A stretch of DNA of 64,000 bases from Saprospiraceae bacterium (GTDB lineage: Bacteria; Bacteroidota; Bacteroidia; Chitinophagales; Saprospiraceae). Numbering within the stretch: the stretch's first letter is position 1; every line of letters begins with the position of its first letter. Below, piece after piece: positions 23,274 through 33,300 of this stretch. The position numbers and the translations under genes are program-made. Location of the stretch: positions 1 through 64,000 of the forward strand of contig JADKAE010000027.1 in assembly GCA_016715405.1 (NCBI GenBank), written 5' to 3'. The notes under the pieces are model-generated. The model saw nothing but the letters and a program-made list of their open reading frames with translations. It was not told where the DNA came from and did no database searches.

Positions 23274-23288
23274 ATCAATGACATTGAT
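23274..23288. promoter_or_regulatory. 15-bp perfect palindrome upstream of the Tc operon
   Basis: ATCAATG-A-CATTGAT is a perfect 7-1-7 dyad in the 333-bp region between the divergent Tc operon (ends at 23099) and the ATPase gene (starts at 23433). It lies about 175 bases before the TcB/C start. It could be a regulator-binding site. The rest of this gap is AT-rich and holds nothing else I recognise except the promoter box near 23406. Confidence 0.3.
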
Positions 23289-23405
23289 CATTAAAATCGC
23301 AGTTATATTTTTTTACAATTTACATGTGTCGTTTTTAAAATTTGCATACTTGTTAATACTCGACTAATCTTTCATAAATGCTTCTTCCATTAAGCAAAAA
23401 ATGAT

Positions 23406-23413
23406 TAATTTTG
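23406..23413 (+). promoter_or_regulatory. Bacteroidota -7 box (TAATTTTG) for the ATPase gene
   Basis: TAATTTTG matches the TAnnTTTG -7 consensus of Bacteroidota sigma factor promoters and lies 20 bases before ATG 23433. No clear -33 TTTG is seen at the expected distance, so the call is tentative. Confidence 0.4.
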
Positions 23414-23432
23414 CTTTTTATAAAAATCAATC

Positions 23433-24627
23433 ATGGATACACTTATCGCTCGTTCTAATCAGTTGGTCATGCAGGCAGACAGGTCGTTTGTCCGTTTTCT
23501 ATACGACCAAATACAGTGGGACTGGAGGCTAATCGGCATTCGGGGTTTCCGGGGCGTGGGTAAGACTACCCTGATGTTGCAGCGGATGCAAGAGGTGCAC
23601 CCGGTGGGAAAAGCCGAAGCCATTTTTTTGTCGCTGGATAATCTGTATTTCATGGACAACCGCCTGTGGGATACCGTGGATGCGTTGCAGGCAAGAGGCT
23701 ACCGCTATTTTTTTCTGGACGAAGTGCATAAATATCCGGATTGGGCCAGGAAGTGAAAAATATTTACGACGCTTTCAGCGATATAAAATCGTTTTTACCG
23801 GCTCTTCGATCATAGAATTGAATAAACTCGATGTGGACCTGAGCCGGCGGGCAGTGCTGTATGACCTCCCGGTATTGTCATTCCGGGAATATCTGGCATT
23901 AAGCGAAAACATCCGGCTGCCGGCGCTTCGCCTGGAGGAAATCCTGGCCAACCACCTCGAAATCGCCTTGGATATCGTACAGAAGATCAAACCGCTCCGA
24001 CACTTGCCACGCTATTGGGAACTGGGGTGTTATCCTTATTTTACCGAATCTCCGGAGCTGTACAGCCGCAGGCTGGCACAGACCATTCAGGTGGTAGTAG
24101 AATCCGATCTGGCTTTTGTGGAAGGTATCCAGGTGCGGCAGACGCGCAAAATATTGCAGTTGCTGCAGGTGGTGGCGCAGTCCGTACCGTTTGCCATTAA
24201 TGTAAGCAAAGTAGCGGAGCGCATTCAGATTGAGCGCAATACCCTGCTAAAATACCTGCATTTTTTGGAAAAAGCAGCTCTTCTCGCCTTCCTTCGGGCG
24301 CCGGAAAAAGGCCTGTCTGCCTTTCAAAAACCGGAAAAAGTGTACCTGGACAATCCAAACCTCGCTTACGCCTTGTCTCCTGAACGCGCTGATAAAGGAA
24401 ATTTGCGCGAAACGTTTCTTTTCAATCAGTTGCGCCAAATCTACCCGGTACATTTTACCCCGGCCGGTGATTTCCTGGTGGACAACCGGCTTGTATTAGA
24501 AGTTGGCGGCAAAGGAAAAACATTTGAGCAAATAAAAAACGAACCGCAGGCGTGGCTGGCGCTGGACGATATAGAAACCGGGAATGGGAATCGCATACCT
24601 TTGTGGTTATTCGGCTTGCTGTATTAA
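23433..24627 (+). CDS. AAA-family ATPase with DUF4143-type C-terminus, two frameshifts
   Basis: About 398 residues. Walker A is GFRGVGKTTL (about residue 35) and Walker B is YRYFFLDEVHKYPDW (about residue 95), followed by the sensor-like FTGSSIIELNKLDVDLSRRA and a C-terminal DUF4143/DUF234-like region with a winged-helix-like segment (VSKVAERIQIERNTLLKYLHF) and a nuclease-like end (LVLEVGGKGKTFEQIKNEPQ). These ATPases are common in Bacteroidota and have no settled role. The frame is lost at GGGCC (23743-23747) and regained after AAAA (23785-23788). Adding one C and one A gives continuous AQEVKNIYDAFSDIKIVFTG, so both breaks look like missing homopolymer bases. Confidence 0.8.
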
Positions 24628-24690
24628 TTATACTTCGCGCCTGCGCCTGTGTCACGCCCAAAACTTGAAACCGCCCCATTCGTCACCGCC

Positions 24691-25551
24691 CTACTTATAC
24701 CTCACCACCAACTCAAACACCTCCTGCTGTAAGCCTGTCTTTCCCGGCACTTTCACCCGCACGGTATTTCCATCGATGATCTCTGCGTCTTTGATGTTTA
24801 CTTCTTTTACTTTCCCGGGAAAATGGATGAGGTATTCGAATTGCATGGCGTCCCCCAATAACTGGAACATTTGCATGGCTTGTTCTTCTTCGTTTTTCAG
24901 ATTGTCCGGGGTATAAACAGGGCGGGAAATGCGGAATTCGTTTTTTTTCAGGCTGTACGCGGGGGTTTGGCCGGCCATCATATTCAACATAGCTTTATTC
25001 GTTGAATCTTGTCCCATTCCTGCCCCGCCAAGCGATTGTAGCATGCTGAGGGCATTGGGGCCGCTATTCATTTCACTGATGTCTTTAAAATCCTGGATTA
25101 TGCTGAAAAAATAGATATTTTCCGCTTCGTTCATTTTGATGCGAATCCGGGTATTGGTCACCGATTTGATCAGGGTTTTCATCGCTTCTTTTTCTTCGGC
25201 GGGGATTTTCTCATTGTCTTCCTCGTTAAATTGCTGCCAAAAATTCTCTTCGGTCGAACCTGTCTTTTTAAGTTCTTCTTCAAAGGCAGTTCCCAAATGG
25301 ATGAGGTTATCTACGTTTCCGCGTTTTATTATTTCGGAAAATGGGTCTGGGGAAGTATTCACGGTATCAACTCCGGCTTCGGCGCTCATTTGGTTTTCCG
25401 ACATTTTCATAAAAGGAATTAACGCGGCCATATCGATTTTGACTTCCTGGCGCAGTGAGCCGTCTGCATTAATCCAAATCTCTTCGGTAGTGGTGCAACT
25501 GCTGAGGGCAAAAAGAATAATCAGGCTGGTGCAAAAAAGCAAGGTTTTCAT
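24691..25551 (-). CDS. Putative lipoprotein, 286 aa
   Basis: The N-terminal signal MKTLLFCTSLIILFA with lipobox LSSC predicts an outer-membrane-side lipoprotein. The mature part begins TTTEEIWINADGSLRQEVKI, a pattern seen in Bacteroidota lipoproteins of unknown function, followed by an acidic helical middle (TEENFWQQFNEEDNEKIPAE) and a beta-rich end (IIDGNTVRVKVPGKTG). I cannot assign a function. It stands alone, convergent with the ATPase gene. Confidence 0.7.
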   Translation of the reverse strand: MKTLLFCTSLIILFALSSCTTTEEIWINADGSLRQEVKIDMAALIPFMKMSENQMSAEAGVDTVNTSPDPFSEIIKRGNVDNLIHLGTAFEEELKKTGSTEENFWQQFNEEDNEKIPAEEKEAMKTLIKSVTNTRIRIKMNEAENIYFFSIIQDFKDISEMNSGPNALSMLQSLGGAGMGQDSTNKAMLNMMAGQTPAYSLKKNEFRISRPVYTPDNLKNEEEQAMQMFQLLGDAMQFEYLIHFPGKVKEVNIKDAEIIDGNTVRVKVPGKTGLQQEVFELVVRYK

Positions 25552-25618
25552 TGATCAGATTTTTATTGTGTATTATTAAATACGCTATACCCTCATTTAA
25601 TTACAACCGATATATCAC

Positions 25619-25655
25619 AAAAAAAACCGGGCAAAAACCTGTGTTCTTGCCCGGT
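25619..25655 (-). terminator. Rho-independent terminator after the nucleoside transporter gene
   Basis: ACCGGGCAA (25626-25634) pairs with TTGCCCGGT (25647-25655), giving a 9-bp GC-rich stem with a 12-base loop. On the minus strand it is followed by eight T (complement of A8 at 25619-25626). It lies about 130 bases past the stop of the minus-strand transporter gene. Confidence 0.75.
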
Positions 25656-25712
25656 GTATAATTTTAAACAACCCTGACACCTTCATTCGTACCTCATGAA
25701 GATGTCACCTCT

Positions 25713-25786
25713 TTCGCAAAGTCGCAAAGTCGACTCCGCTCAACGACCGACAAGGATCGCCCCCTCGCCCAGTCGCCCCCTCGCCC
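25713..25786. repeat. Short tandem words TCGCAAAG and TCGCCCCC
   Basis: TTCGCAAAGTCGCAAAGTCG (25713-25732) and two copies of a TCGCCCCCTCGCCC unit (25757-25786) abut the stop codon of the transporter gene. The same words reappear near 48480 (inverted) and 53000. Confidence 0.6.
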
Positions 25787-27027
25787 TAATGCGCCACCGC
25801 CTGCACCGACTCCTTTTTATGGTCGTATTTAAATACAAATGGAAAGATCAAACCAAGTATAAGCGCGTAGCCGGCAAAAGTAAACCAGATGCTGGGCCAG
25901 TCCTTAACGCCGCCGACCGTAAAATAATCGACTACCCAGCCGCTCAGCGTGCCGCCGATGAAGGCGCCCAGGCCGTTGGTCATGAGCATAAACAAGCCCT
26001 GCGCGCTGGCCCTGATTTTGACGTCGGCTTCTTTTTCGACTACCAGCGAACCGGAGATGTTGAAGAAATCGAAAGCCATGCCGTAAATGATCATGGAAAG
26101 GACGAGCAAGTATAAACCACTGCCCGGGTTGCCTATGCCGAATAAGGCGAAGCGCAATACCCAAGCAAAAATGCTGATCAGCATGACCTTTTTGATGCCG
26201 AATCGATGTAAAAAGAAAGGTATGGTGAGAATAAATAAGGTTTCCGAAATTTGAGAAATAGACATCAACAGGCCGGGATGCTGCACGGCAAACGAATCGG
26301 CGTATAATTTATCAAAGTCGTGCAAAAAAGGTTCGCCAAAGGTGTTGGTGATCTGTAGCGCCGCGCCCAATAACATGGCAAAAATAAAGAACACCGCCAT
26401 CCTGGGTTTTTTAAACAAAGCGAAAGCGTCAAAACCCAAAGAGGTAGCCAGCGAGGTTTTTTCTTTGGTTTTTGTCGGCGGACATTTGGGCATGGTGAGG
26501 GCATAAATCCCCAGCAACAACGCCGAAACGGAGCTTACGTATAGCTGCATCGGACTTTTATTCCAACCCAATAAGTCTACCACCCACATGGCACAAATAA
26601 ATCCGACGGTGCCCCATACGCGAATAGGGGGAAAATCTTTTACCACGTCAAACCCATTTTTTTTCAAAATGTAATATGACACTGTATTATTGAGCGCGAT
26701 AGTGGGCATATAGGCCATAGAATTCAGCAGCATGATCCAGTATAGCGTATCGGGATCGGTCTCCGTAGAGGCCCAAAACAACAGGGCCGCCCCCACGATA
26801 TGACACGCCCCCAAAACCCTTTCTGCATTCACCCATTTATCGGCCACCATTCCCAATAAAGCAGGCATAAACAACGAAGCAAGACCCATTGTGGCATACA
26901 CGCTACCTACCACGCCGCCGCTAAATCCCAGGGTGTTGATCATGTAACCGCCCAAAGAAATGAGCCAGGCGCCCCACACGAAGAACTGCAGGAAGTTCAT
27001 TACAATAAGCCGGTGCTTAATAGTCAT
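25786..27027 (-). CDS. Nucleoside:H+ symporter, NupG-type MFS transporter
   Basis: 413 residues with about 12 membrane segments. Start MTIKHRLIVMNFLQFFVWGA, then WLISLGGYM, VADKWVNAERVLG (loop 2-3) and VRVWGTVGFI-type segment IRVWGTVGFICAMWVV match the nucleoside:H+ symporter (NupG/XapB) family of the MFS. It would import nucleosides across the inner membrane. Length is normal and the frame is unbroken. A tandem-word hairpin separates it from the P1 peptidase gene upstream, and a terminator follows it. Confidence 0.82.
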   Translation of the reverse strand: MTIKHRLIVMNFLQFFVWGAWLISLGGYMINTLGFSGGVVGSVYATMGLASLFMPALLGMVADKWVNAERVLGACHIVGAALLFWASTETDPDTLYWIMLLNSMAYMPTIALNNTVSYYILKKNGFDVVKDFPPIRVWGTVGFICAMWVVDLLGWNKSPMQLYVSSVSALLLGIYALTMPKCPPTKTKEKTSLATSLGFDAFALFKKPRMAVFFIFAMLLGAALQITNTFGEPFLHDFDKLYADSFAVQHPGLLMSISQISETLFILTIPFFLHRFGIKKVMLISIFAWVLRFALFGIGNPGSGLYLLVLSMIIYGMAFDFFNISGSLVVEKEADVKIRASAQGLFMLMTNGLGAFIGGTLSGWVVDYFTVGGVKDWPSIWFTFAGYALILGLIFPFVFKYDHKKESVQAVAH

Positions 27028-27045
27028 GTTTGTTTGTTTTAATAT

Positions 27046-27112
27046 GTGAACTGTGAACAGTGAACAGTGAACTGCTCCAGGATCTGTTCACAGTTCACAG
27101 TTCACTGTTCAC
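27046..27112. repeat. Inverted repeat made of GTGAACWG tandem words
   Basis: Left arm 27046-27074 is GTGAACTGTGAACAGTGAAC and onward; the right arm 27085-27112 is its near-complement (about one mismatch per unit), with a 10-base loop. It lies between the P1 peptidase stop and the transporter start. The same word family forms a second hairpin at 47315-47388. Confidence 0.75.
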
Positions 27113-27116
27113 CTAC

Positions 27117-28274
27117 TTACTCCGTCGTCCGATTATACTTCCTGAGCAATTCCCTGATCTTATCGTGGGGAATAGCAAAAAATTTATTGCCATTAATGCC
27201 GTCCAGGTCGCGGGCGGCGATCATGGCATTTATGATGGCTTCTTCTGTAGCTTCTACCGTGGCTTTGTATACTGCGTCGAGTTGCCATTTGGGCAATACA
27301 CGCCAGGTTTCCAGGGGTGAATCGGGTGCGTATTCGGGGGAGGCTGTAGAAAGCGCCAGGAAGATATCTCCCGAACCGTTATGCGAAATAGAGCCGGTGC
27401 GCGCTATGCCGTGCGTAGCCCGCTTGGCTACCTGCTTGAGTTGGCCGGGCAACAAGGGCGCATCGGTAGCGATGACCACGATGATAGAGCCGTCTTTTTT
27501 TCTGCCGGTATTTTGAATGGGCTGTAGTTCGGTGATCTCCTTGCCCATAGGCACGCCTGCAATGGTCAGCTCTTCGCGCGTGCCGAAATTGGCCTGTACA
27601 AAAACGCCCAGGGTATACGAAGTGGTAGTATCGATGGCAAATCGGCGCGAAGCCGTGCCGCTGCCGCCTTTAAAGCCGTAGAGCCACATACCGGTGCCCC
27701 CACCTACATTGCCTTCGGCTACGGGGCCCGCAGCGGCTTTGTCGAGGGCTTCCCAAACGTGTTCGGGTTTTACGTGGTAGCCGTTGATGTCGTTGAGGCC
27801 GCCATCCCAGGTTTCGCCTACAATAGGCAGGCCAAACGAAAAATCAAAGAAGTCGCCGGTAGAGAACTGCCGGAAACACCAGGCGCCGATAGCGTCGCGC
27901 ACGGTGCCTACGCTATTGGTATTGGTAATGCCCACCGGGCCGTAGCCCATGCCGTAGTCTTCGAGATAGGGCAATCCCGTCATTTCGCCGTCGCCATTGA
28001 GTGAAAACCAGGCAGCGGGGTAAAAACCGGCGGTTTTGCCCAAGGGCAAAATGACCGTCACACCAGTACGCACTGGTCCTTTTCCCACTTTCAACTCACC
28101 TTCGCCAGAAATAAGCGTGGTGTAACCGACCTCGATACCGGGGACGTCAGTAATGGCGTTGAAATATCCCGGGGTTCCGTCAAAAGGAATACCCAGATCG
28201 CGCGCGCGCACACCTTGAGCCATAGACAACGTAGTTGTATAGGCGATGAGCCAGGTTATTAGCAGGTACTTCAC
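27117..28274 (-). CDS. P1 family peptidase (DmpA/beta-peptidyl aminopeptidase type)
   Basis: 385 residues with an N-terminal signal peptide (MKYLLITWLIAYTTTLSMAQ), so periplasmic or exported. Family features are RARDLGIPFDGTPG, ITDVPGIEVGYTT, GPVRTGVTVILP, ITNTNSVGTVRDAIG, NVGGGTGMWLYGFKGGSGTA and the Gly-Ser in KKDGSIIVVIATDAPLLP. In this Ntn-hydrolase family the Ser released by autocleavage at Gly-Ser is the nucleophile. Members remove N-terminal D- or beta-amino acids from peptides. Full length and unbroken. Confidence 0.88.
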   Translation of the reverse strand: MKYLLITWLIAYTTTLSMAQGVRARDLGIPFDGTPGYFNAITDVPGIEVGYTTLISGEGELKVGKGPVRTGVTVILPLGKTAGFYPAAWFSLNGDGEMTGLPYLEDYGMGYGPVGITNTNSVGTVRDAIGAWCFRQFSTGDFFDFSFGLPIVGETWDGGLNDINGYHVKPEHVWEALDKAAAGPVAEGNVGGGTGMWLYGFKGGSGTASRRFAIDTTTSYTLGVFVQANFGTREELTIAGVPMGKEITELQPIQNTGRKKDGSIIVVIATDAPLLPGQLKQVAKRATHGIARTGSISHNGSGDIFLALSTASPEYAPDSPLETWRVLPKWQLDAVYKATVEATEEAIINAMIAARDLDGINGNKFFAIPHDKIRELLRKYNRTTE

Positions 28275-28287
28275 TGTGATTGAAAGG

Positions 28288-28377
28288 TTTAGCGATTGGG
28301 TTTAGCGATTGGGTTTAGCTGTATGTTTAGAAAACTAAACCCTATCGCTAAACTGCGCATGCACTAAACCCATTCGC
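28288..28377. repeat. Inverted tandem words (GGTTTAGCGATT)
   Basis: TTTAGCGATTGGGTTTAGCG repeats at 28288-28319, and its complement (CTAAACCCTATCGCTAAAC, CTAAACCCATTCGCTAAACC) follows to 28383. The hairpin sits between the small NSS partner gene and the P1 peptidase gene. Confidence 0.7.
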
Positions 28378-28392
28378 TAAACCACCGAAGGC

Positions 28393-28545
28393 TTAGGTTA
28401 CATCAAACGACTTCACCTCCGGGATGGGTTCTTCCCCTTCGTCGGGTTTGTGGGGCGTTTTGAGTACCATAATAAAAAAGTATATCGTCACGGCGGTCAC
28501 CGTGATATATGAAGCCAGCATAAGAATCAATGCAGATGTTTTCAT
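28393..28545 (-). CDS. MetS-like small membrane subunit of the NSS symporter, 50 aa
   Basis: A 50-residue protein with one membrane segment (SALILMLASYITVTAVTIYF) and a charged tail (KTPHKPDEGEEPIPEV). Its ATG (28543-28545) overlaps the stop of the symporter gene as ATGA, and a strong ribosome site (GGGAGG) lies 9 bases upstream. NSS transporters in bacteria are often followed by such a short one-helix partner (MetS beside MetP in Corynebacterium). It is probably co-translated with the transporter and needed for it. Confidence 0.75.
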   Translation of the reverse strand: MKTSALILMLASYITVTAVTIYFFIMVLKTPHKPDEGEEPIPEVKSFDVT

Positions 28546-30083
28546 GATGTAAACCTCCCTTCTTTTACTCTTTTGCGATAAGCAATATACACCATCACTG
28601 CGACACCGATCCAGACGCCCAGCAGCAGGAAGCGGCCGAAAATGACGGCGCCGTTGGTGTCGGCGGTCAGTTTGTCCCAAATGCCGGGCAAACTGCCGAT
28701 GAATACGGCGCCAAGTAGTAGCGGTGTGATGAATTTAATGATGAATTTAAAAATGCGCGGCACCTTGATATCGGCGCCGGAAGTGATTTCCGCCCAGCCT
28801 TTTTCCATGCCGAATACCCATGCAAATAGGATGATTTCAAACAGTGCAAAGACTACCAGCGAAACCGTACCGGCCCAATAGTCGAATTCGTCGAATACCC
28901 CCTGCTTGAAGAAGAATACAGCGGGAGCGCCAAGTATCAGGATAAACAAACCAAAGGACCAGGCAGCTTTTTCGCGACTCATGCCGAATTCGTCGCGCAG
29001 GAAGCCCATAAACGGCGTTCCCATGGCCAGCGAAGATGTAATACCCGCAAAGAAAAGCAGTCCAAACCAGAAAATCCCTGCTACCACTGCCAATATAGGG
29101 CCCCACTGCTGGAACAAATAGGGCAGCGTGCGGAAGCCCAGCCCAAGTCCGCCTACCTGGCTCACCAGATTGGTCATACCTTCAATACCAAAATAACCCA
29201 CCGTAATAGAAATGACGATAGAGCCGCCGAGTACTACTTCCACAAATTCATTCATCCAACCGGCACTCATGGCATTAAGCGCAATGTCATCGCGCGAACG
29301 CAGGTACGAGGCGTAACACTGGATACTACCCATACCCACCGAAAGTGTAAAGAAAATCTGACCGGCGGCGGCCAGCCAAACAGTGGGGTTCCATATAGAT
29401 TTTAAATCAGGCGTCCATAGGAACTCGAGGCCAACGGTGCCATCATTAATGGCGCCTTCGCTGCCTGCCTTGAGGGTGACTGCTTTGATAGCCAGTATGA
29501 TCCCAAACAAGATGAGCAAGGGCATGCCGATTTTGGCCACTTTCTCTACACCGCCGCTTAATCCGCGCGACAGGATGTAGGTATTTAAAAATAAACACAA
29601 CAACCAAAAGATGACGGCTTCATAAGGGATGCCGGTGGTTGAGGTGGTGATATCGGTATAATTATCAAAAAATGAGGATACCTGCGTCTGGTCCATAGGG
29701 CTAAAAGTACCTACCACGGAATGGTAGATATAAGCCAGCGTCCAGCTTTCCAGATAGCAATAATACGCAGCTACAGCAAGGTTGGTAAAAATCCCGAATA
29801 CGCCGATATACTTCCAGAAGCGCTGTTTCGACATGGAGTCGAGTATAAACGGCGTGCTGTGGTGGCCAAAGCGACCGCCAAAGCGCCCCATCGACCATTC
29901 TACAAATAACAAAGGAAGCCCCATCAGCAGAAAACATATCAGGTAGGGAATGATAAAACTACCGCCGCCGTTTTGAATGGCTTGTACCGGAAATCTCAGG
30001 AAGTTGCCCAAGCCCACGGCGTTGCCGGCCATTGCCAGTACTAAGCCTACCCGTGAACCCCAGGATTCGTTGTGTTTCGTCAT
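28542..30083 (-). CDS. Sodium:neurotransmitter symporter family (NSS/SNF) transporter
   Basis: 513 residues with about 12 membrane segments. N-terminus GSRVGLVLAMAGNAVGLGNFLRFP is the NSS TM1 signature with the unwound Na+/substrate-binding region; GGGSFIIPYLICFLLMGLPL and EWSMGRFGG follow. TM6-TM8 segments include FFTLSVGMGSIQCYASYL and AGITSSLAMGTP. It would import an amino acid or related compound with Na+; the substrate cannot be told from sequence. Coupled by ATGA overlap to a 50-residue partner. Unbroken frame. Confidence 0.88.
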   Translation of the reverse strand: MTKHNESWGSRVGLVLAMAGNAVGLGNFLRFPVQAIQNGGGSFIIPYLICFLLMGLPLLFVEWSMGRFGGRFGHHSTPFILDSMSKQRFWKYIGVFGIFTNLAVAAYYCYLESWTLAYIYHSVVGTFSPMDQTQVSSFFDNYTDITTSTTGIPYEAVIFWLLCLFLNTYILSRGLSGGVEKVAKIGMPLLILFGIILAIKAVTLKAGSEGAINDGTVGLEFLWTPDLKSIWNPTVWLAAAGQIFFTLSVGMGSIQCYASYLRSRDDIALNAMSAGWMNEFVEVVLGGSIVISITVGYFGIEGMTNLVSQVGGLGLGFRTLPYLFQQWGPILAVVAGIFWFGLLFFAGITSSLAMGTPFMGFLRDEFGMSREKAAWSFGLFILILGAPAVFFFKQGVFDEFDYWAGTVSLVVFALFEIILFAWVFGMEKGWAEITSGADIKVPRIFKFIIKFITPLLLGAVFIGSLPGIWDKLTADTNGAVIFGRFLLLGVWIGVAVMVYIAYRKRVKEGRFTS

Positions 30084-30268
30084 GGTTTAGATGTTGATTG
30101 CTCTTTTTCGTTGCAGTTATGCTTTTGCATGGCGCGTAGCAGCCAAAGCACAATGATGATATGCAATATCCACGTAAACCTCTGCTAAATTTTTCTATCC
30201 ACCAATTTTTCAATCAATTTTTTGTAACGGGCGGGGGAACAAGATGGGAAGGGTGAATGACGAATGAG

Positions 30269-30344
30269 GAATTACGAATTACGAATGACTTAAAATCAAT
30301 TGATTAATAATCAATAATTTGCATTCATTCGTAATTCGTAATTC
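30269..30344. repeat. 19-bp perfect inverted repeat of ATTACGA words after sprA
   Basis: GAATTACGAATTACGAATG (30269-30287) pairs perfectly with CATTCGTAATTCGTAATTC (30326-30344) around an AT-rich loop. A third CGTAATT unit runs into the sprA stop codon (TAA, complement of 30349-30351). It could act as a 3'-end hairpin for sprA. Confidence 0.8.
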
Positions 30345-30348
30345 GTAA

Positions 30349-33300
30349 TTAGTTCAATTGGAAGCGCACGACCAGGCCTCCCGAGGCATCGGTTCGGGGG
30401 AAGCCGGAAGACGTTTTGGGCACAGTGCGCCGGTACTCAAAGAACAAACGCAGGCTAAGGCGCTTGTTGAGCTTATATTCTGCCGAAGGCGAGAGCGACA
30501 ATGCGTAGTTGCCTCGCGTGGGCTCTGCAGGGCTATCGTCGAGCTTGTGGGCCAGCGTCACATCATCGCGAATAGAGAAATTGCACTGAATATCCAAATC
30601 CTTCCCCTGCAGTTGAGCGCTGCGGCCTCCTGGCTGGTTCGGGTTTTGGGCGGGCTTCTGTTCTTTCTCTTCTTGCTTCGGCTTCTTGCCCTTTTTCTTA
30701 CTACCTGTAAGGAAGGGGATATCTACGTTGCGAAGCAGATAACCAAAGCCTATCGTAATCTCCTTCGTTTGCGTCTCTGCCAGCAAACGGTTGACGGTAC
30801 TCAGTGCCAGGTTGCGCGACTTTTTATAGTCGGCGTTAAATGAGATACCATTTTGCAGGGTAGCTTCTACCGCGATGAGCGGCGAAAATGATTCCTGGAT
30901 GACCACTTCGGGTATTTCCAGGCGGGCAAAGAAGTTGCCCGACAAGGTATCGCGGCTGCTGTTGCTGCGGTTGGCCAGGTAGTCGAGGCCTGTGCGATAG
31001 CTGTTTATCGTCATCGTAGTTTTGTAGCCGTGCGACAAGCTGAAGTTGCTGAAGATGTTTTTAAACAAGGGTATTTTGCCAAGCCCGTTGTACGTAAGTC
31101 GCCAGTTGAGCTTCGGCATGGTCTTAAACAAATTAAGATCAATGCTGCGGGCGTCCTGCTTGGTGTAAGCCGCGATAAAAGCAGGAATCATGATGTCCTG
31201 CTGGTTTTTGCCGTAGCCGTCGGTATAACCCAGCTCGGCCAGGTTGGGGTCGGAGTGGATGCCCGTGCCCAGTCGCTGGGAAAGGATCAGCTGATTGGCT
31301 TCGAAGGTGCGGAACAAGCTGATGATCTCGTCGCGGCTGTCCTGGAACAAAGTCTGCAAAGCGGAATACGACACGGTCATCGACCCCATTTGGGCAGGCA
31401 CGGCGTGCGAATAGTCGGTTATGCCGTTGCTGGTGGTGTCTTTGAACGTCTCTGTATGGTTTTCGGTATACGTTTTATTGGCTTCAATTTCTATGCGAAA
31501 ATCGCGGAACGGCTCCAGCGTGAGGCGGCCGTCAAAGGTCTGTGAGTAGTCTTGCACCACATCTTGGTTAAGATACAAGCTGGTAGTGAGCCAATTGCGG
31601 TTTTTGTGGAGCCAGTCGCGATCCTCCTGATAATAGTCGGGTTCGCGCAGGGTGCGGATGGTGGGCTGCATGCCGGCCACAAAATCCCAGCCTGGCGCCC
31701 CGAAGCCCGATTCCATACCTAGTATATTGGACCGTGGCATAAAGCCGGGCACCACTGTGCGGAACTGCTCGGTATAGGTCAGCCTGGCTTTTCTCAACAG
31801 CAATAGCGGTCTGATGAGTATACGTTCGGCTACGCTGGGTTCGGAATCCTTTTTCTTGGCATTTTTCTTGTCTTTGCTATCCTTGTCGTCGGCTACTTTA
31901 CCGCTATCGTCTGTTTCCTGTTGCTTATTATCCGTTTTGCTGCCTTTGCCCTTGGGTTTTGGCGCGGCGCCGCGGTTGATTTTTTTCAGGTAGCCGAACT
32001 GGTCGTACAATTTGTCAAAACTCAGGTCGGCATTGATAGAACGTGTTTGGCGGTTTTGGATAACGTTGCCGAGGCTGTCTACGTTGAGGGCGGCGGCATT
32101 CCATGCGTAGCCGGCCTGGTACTGCGCCCTGATCTGCAGCCAATCCATGAATGGCAACAAGCGCAGCGGCAGGTTGTAGCTTATATTGATGTCGTGTTTG
32201 TACATCTTGGGGCGGCCCAGCTCGCGGATATTATTCCAGATGCTGTCTCGACGGTACTTGCGGATATCGCCAATATTGGGATCTTCCAGCATGGCAATTT
32301 CATCGGGTTCGTCGATAACGGCGTTGTTATTAGCGTTAAAACTGAATTTGAGCGAGCGGGTCAGGTCCCATTGCAGCGTATAGTCGCGATCCCAGGTAAA
32401 GCGCTTATTAAAGAAGGTGTTATAGCGCTCGTCCACCCCGGCAAAGCGGTAACGGGTGCGGGCAAAATTCCGGTCCATCACCGTGCTAAAGGTCAGGGTA
32501 TTGGGTAGCGGGTTGAAATTGATTTCCTTGACCAGCTTGAGGTATTTATCGTCTTTTATCAGTTTTTTAAATGGTTCGACGTACTTGGCAGGTCGGGAAT
32601 ACGTATAGTTTATTCCGCCGGTATAGCGTTTCTGGCGGTCGAATTCAATGATGGGGTCCCGGCGGTCGGTTTCCGTATAGCCGTAGCTGGCGCTGAAATT
32701 TTCGATATCCCAGGGCTTTGGCGTCTTCGGTTTTGTGGCCACGCCTGCACCGCCTGCACCACCGGCGCCGCCTGTGCCGCGTTCTTTGCGCACATTGGTA
32801 AAATTATAGGTAGTGATGTTGGTCACATCCTGGGCTTGTACCCGAAGCGAGTCGCGATCCTGGGCGGTGTCGGCATCTTTGAGTTTGTCGCTGAGGATCA
32901 CATCGAGGTCGTAGGGATCGAATTCGGGGGTGCGGGTGGCGTTAGATATCTGCGCGTAGAAGGGCACCTTGAGGTTCCATGTTTCGGGCAGGAATTTGTT
33001 GAGCTCCACATTGGCGGCCAGGTCGTAGCCGGTCACGCGTTCGCGGCTACGTTCGTGTACGCGGTCGTCGAGCGCGCCAAAGCCGATAGAATTAAAATTA
33101 CCCGAAAGGGTCACATTACCTAAGTCGGCCAGCTGCATGTCTACGCGGGCAATTGCTGCCACACCGCCGCGTTCGTCGAGGCCCGAGAGGCGCAATTCGT
33201 TGGCCCACACCTCGGCTCGGTATGAAGCGCCATCGCCGGTGTAGGGGTTTCGCACGCCGATCATGGCCACCTTGACATAGCCCAGGTTGGGATTACCTTT

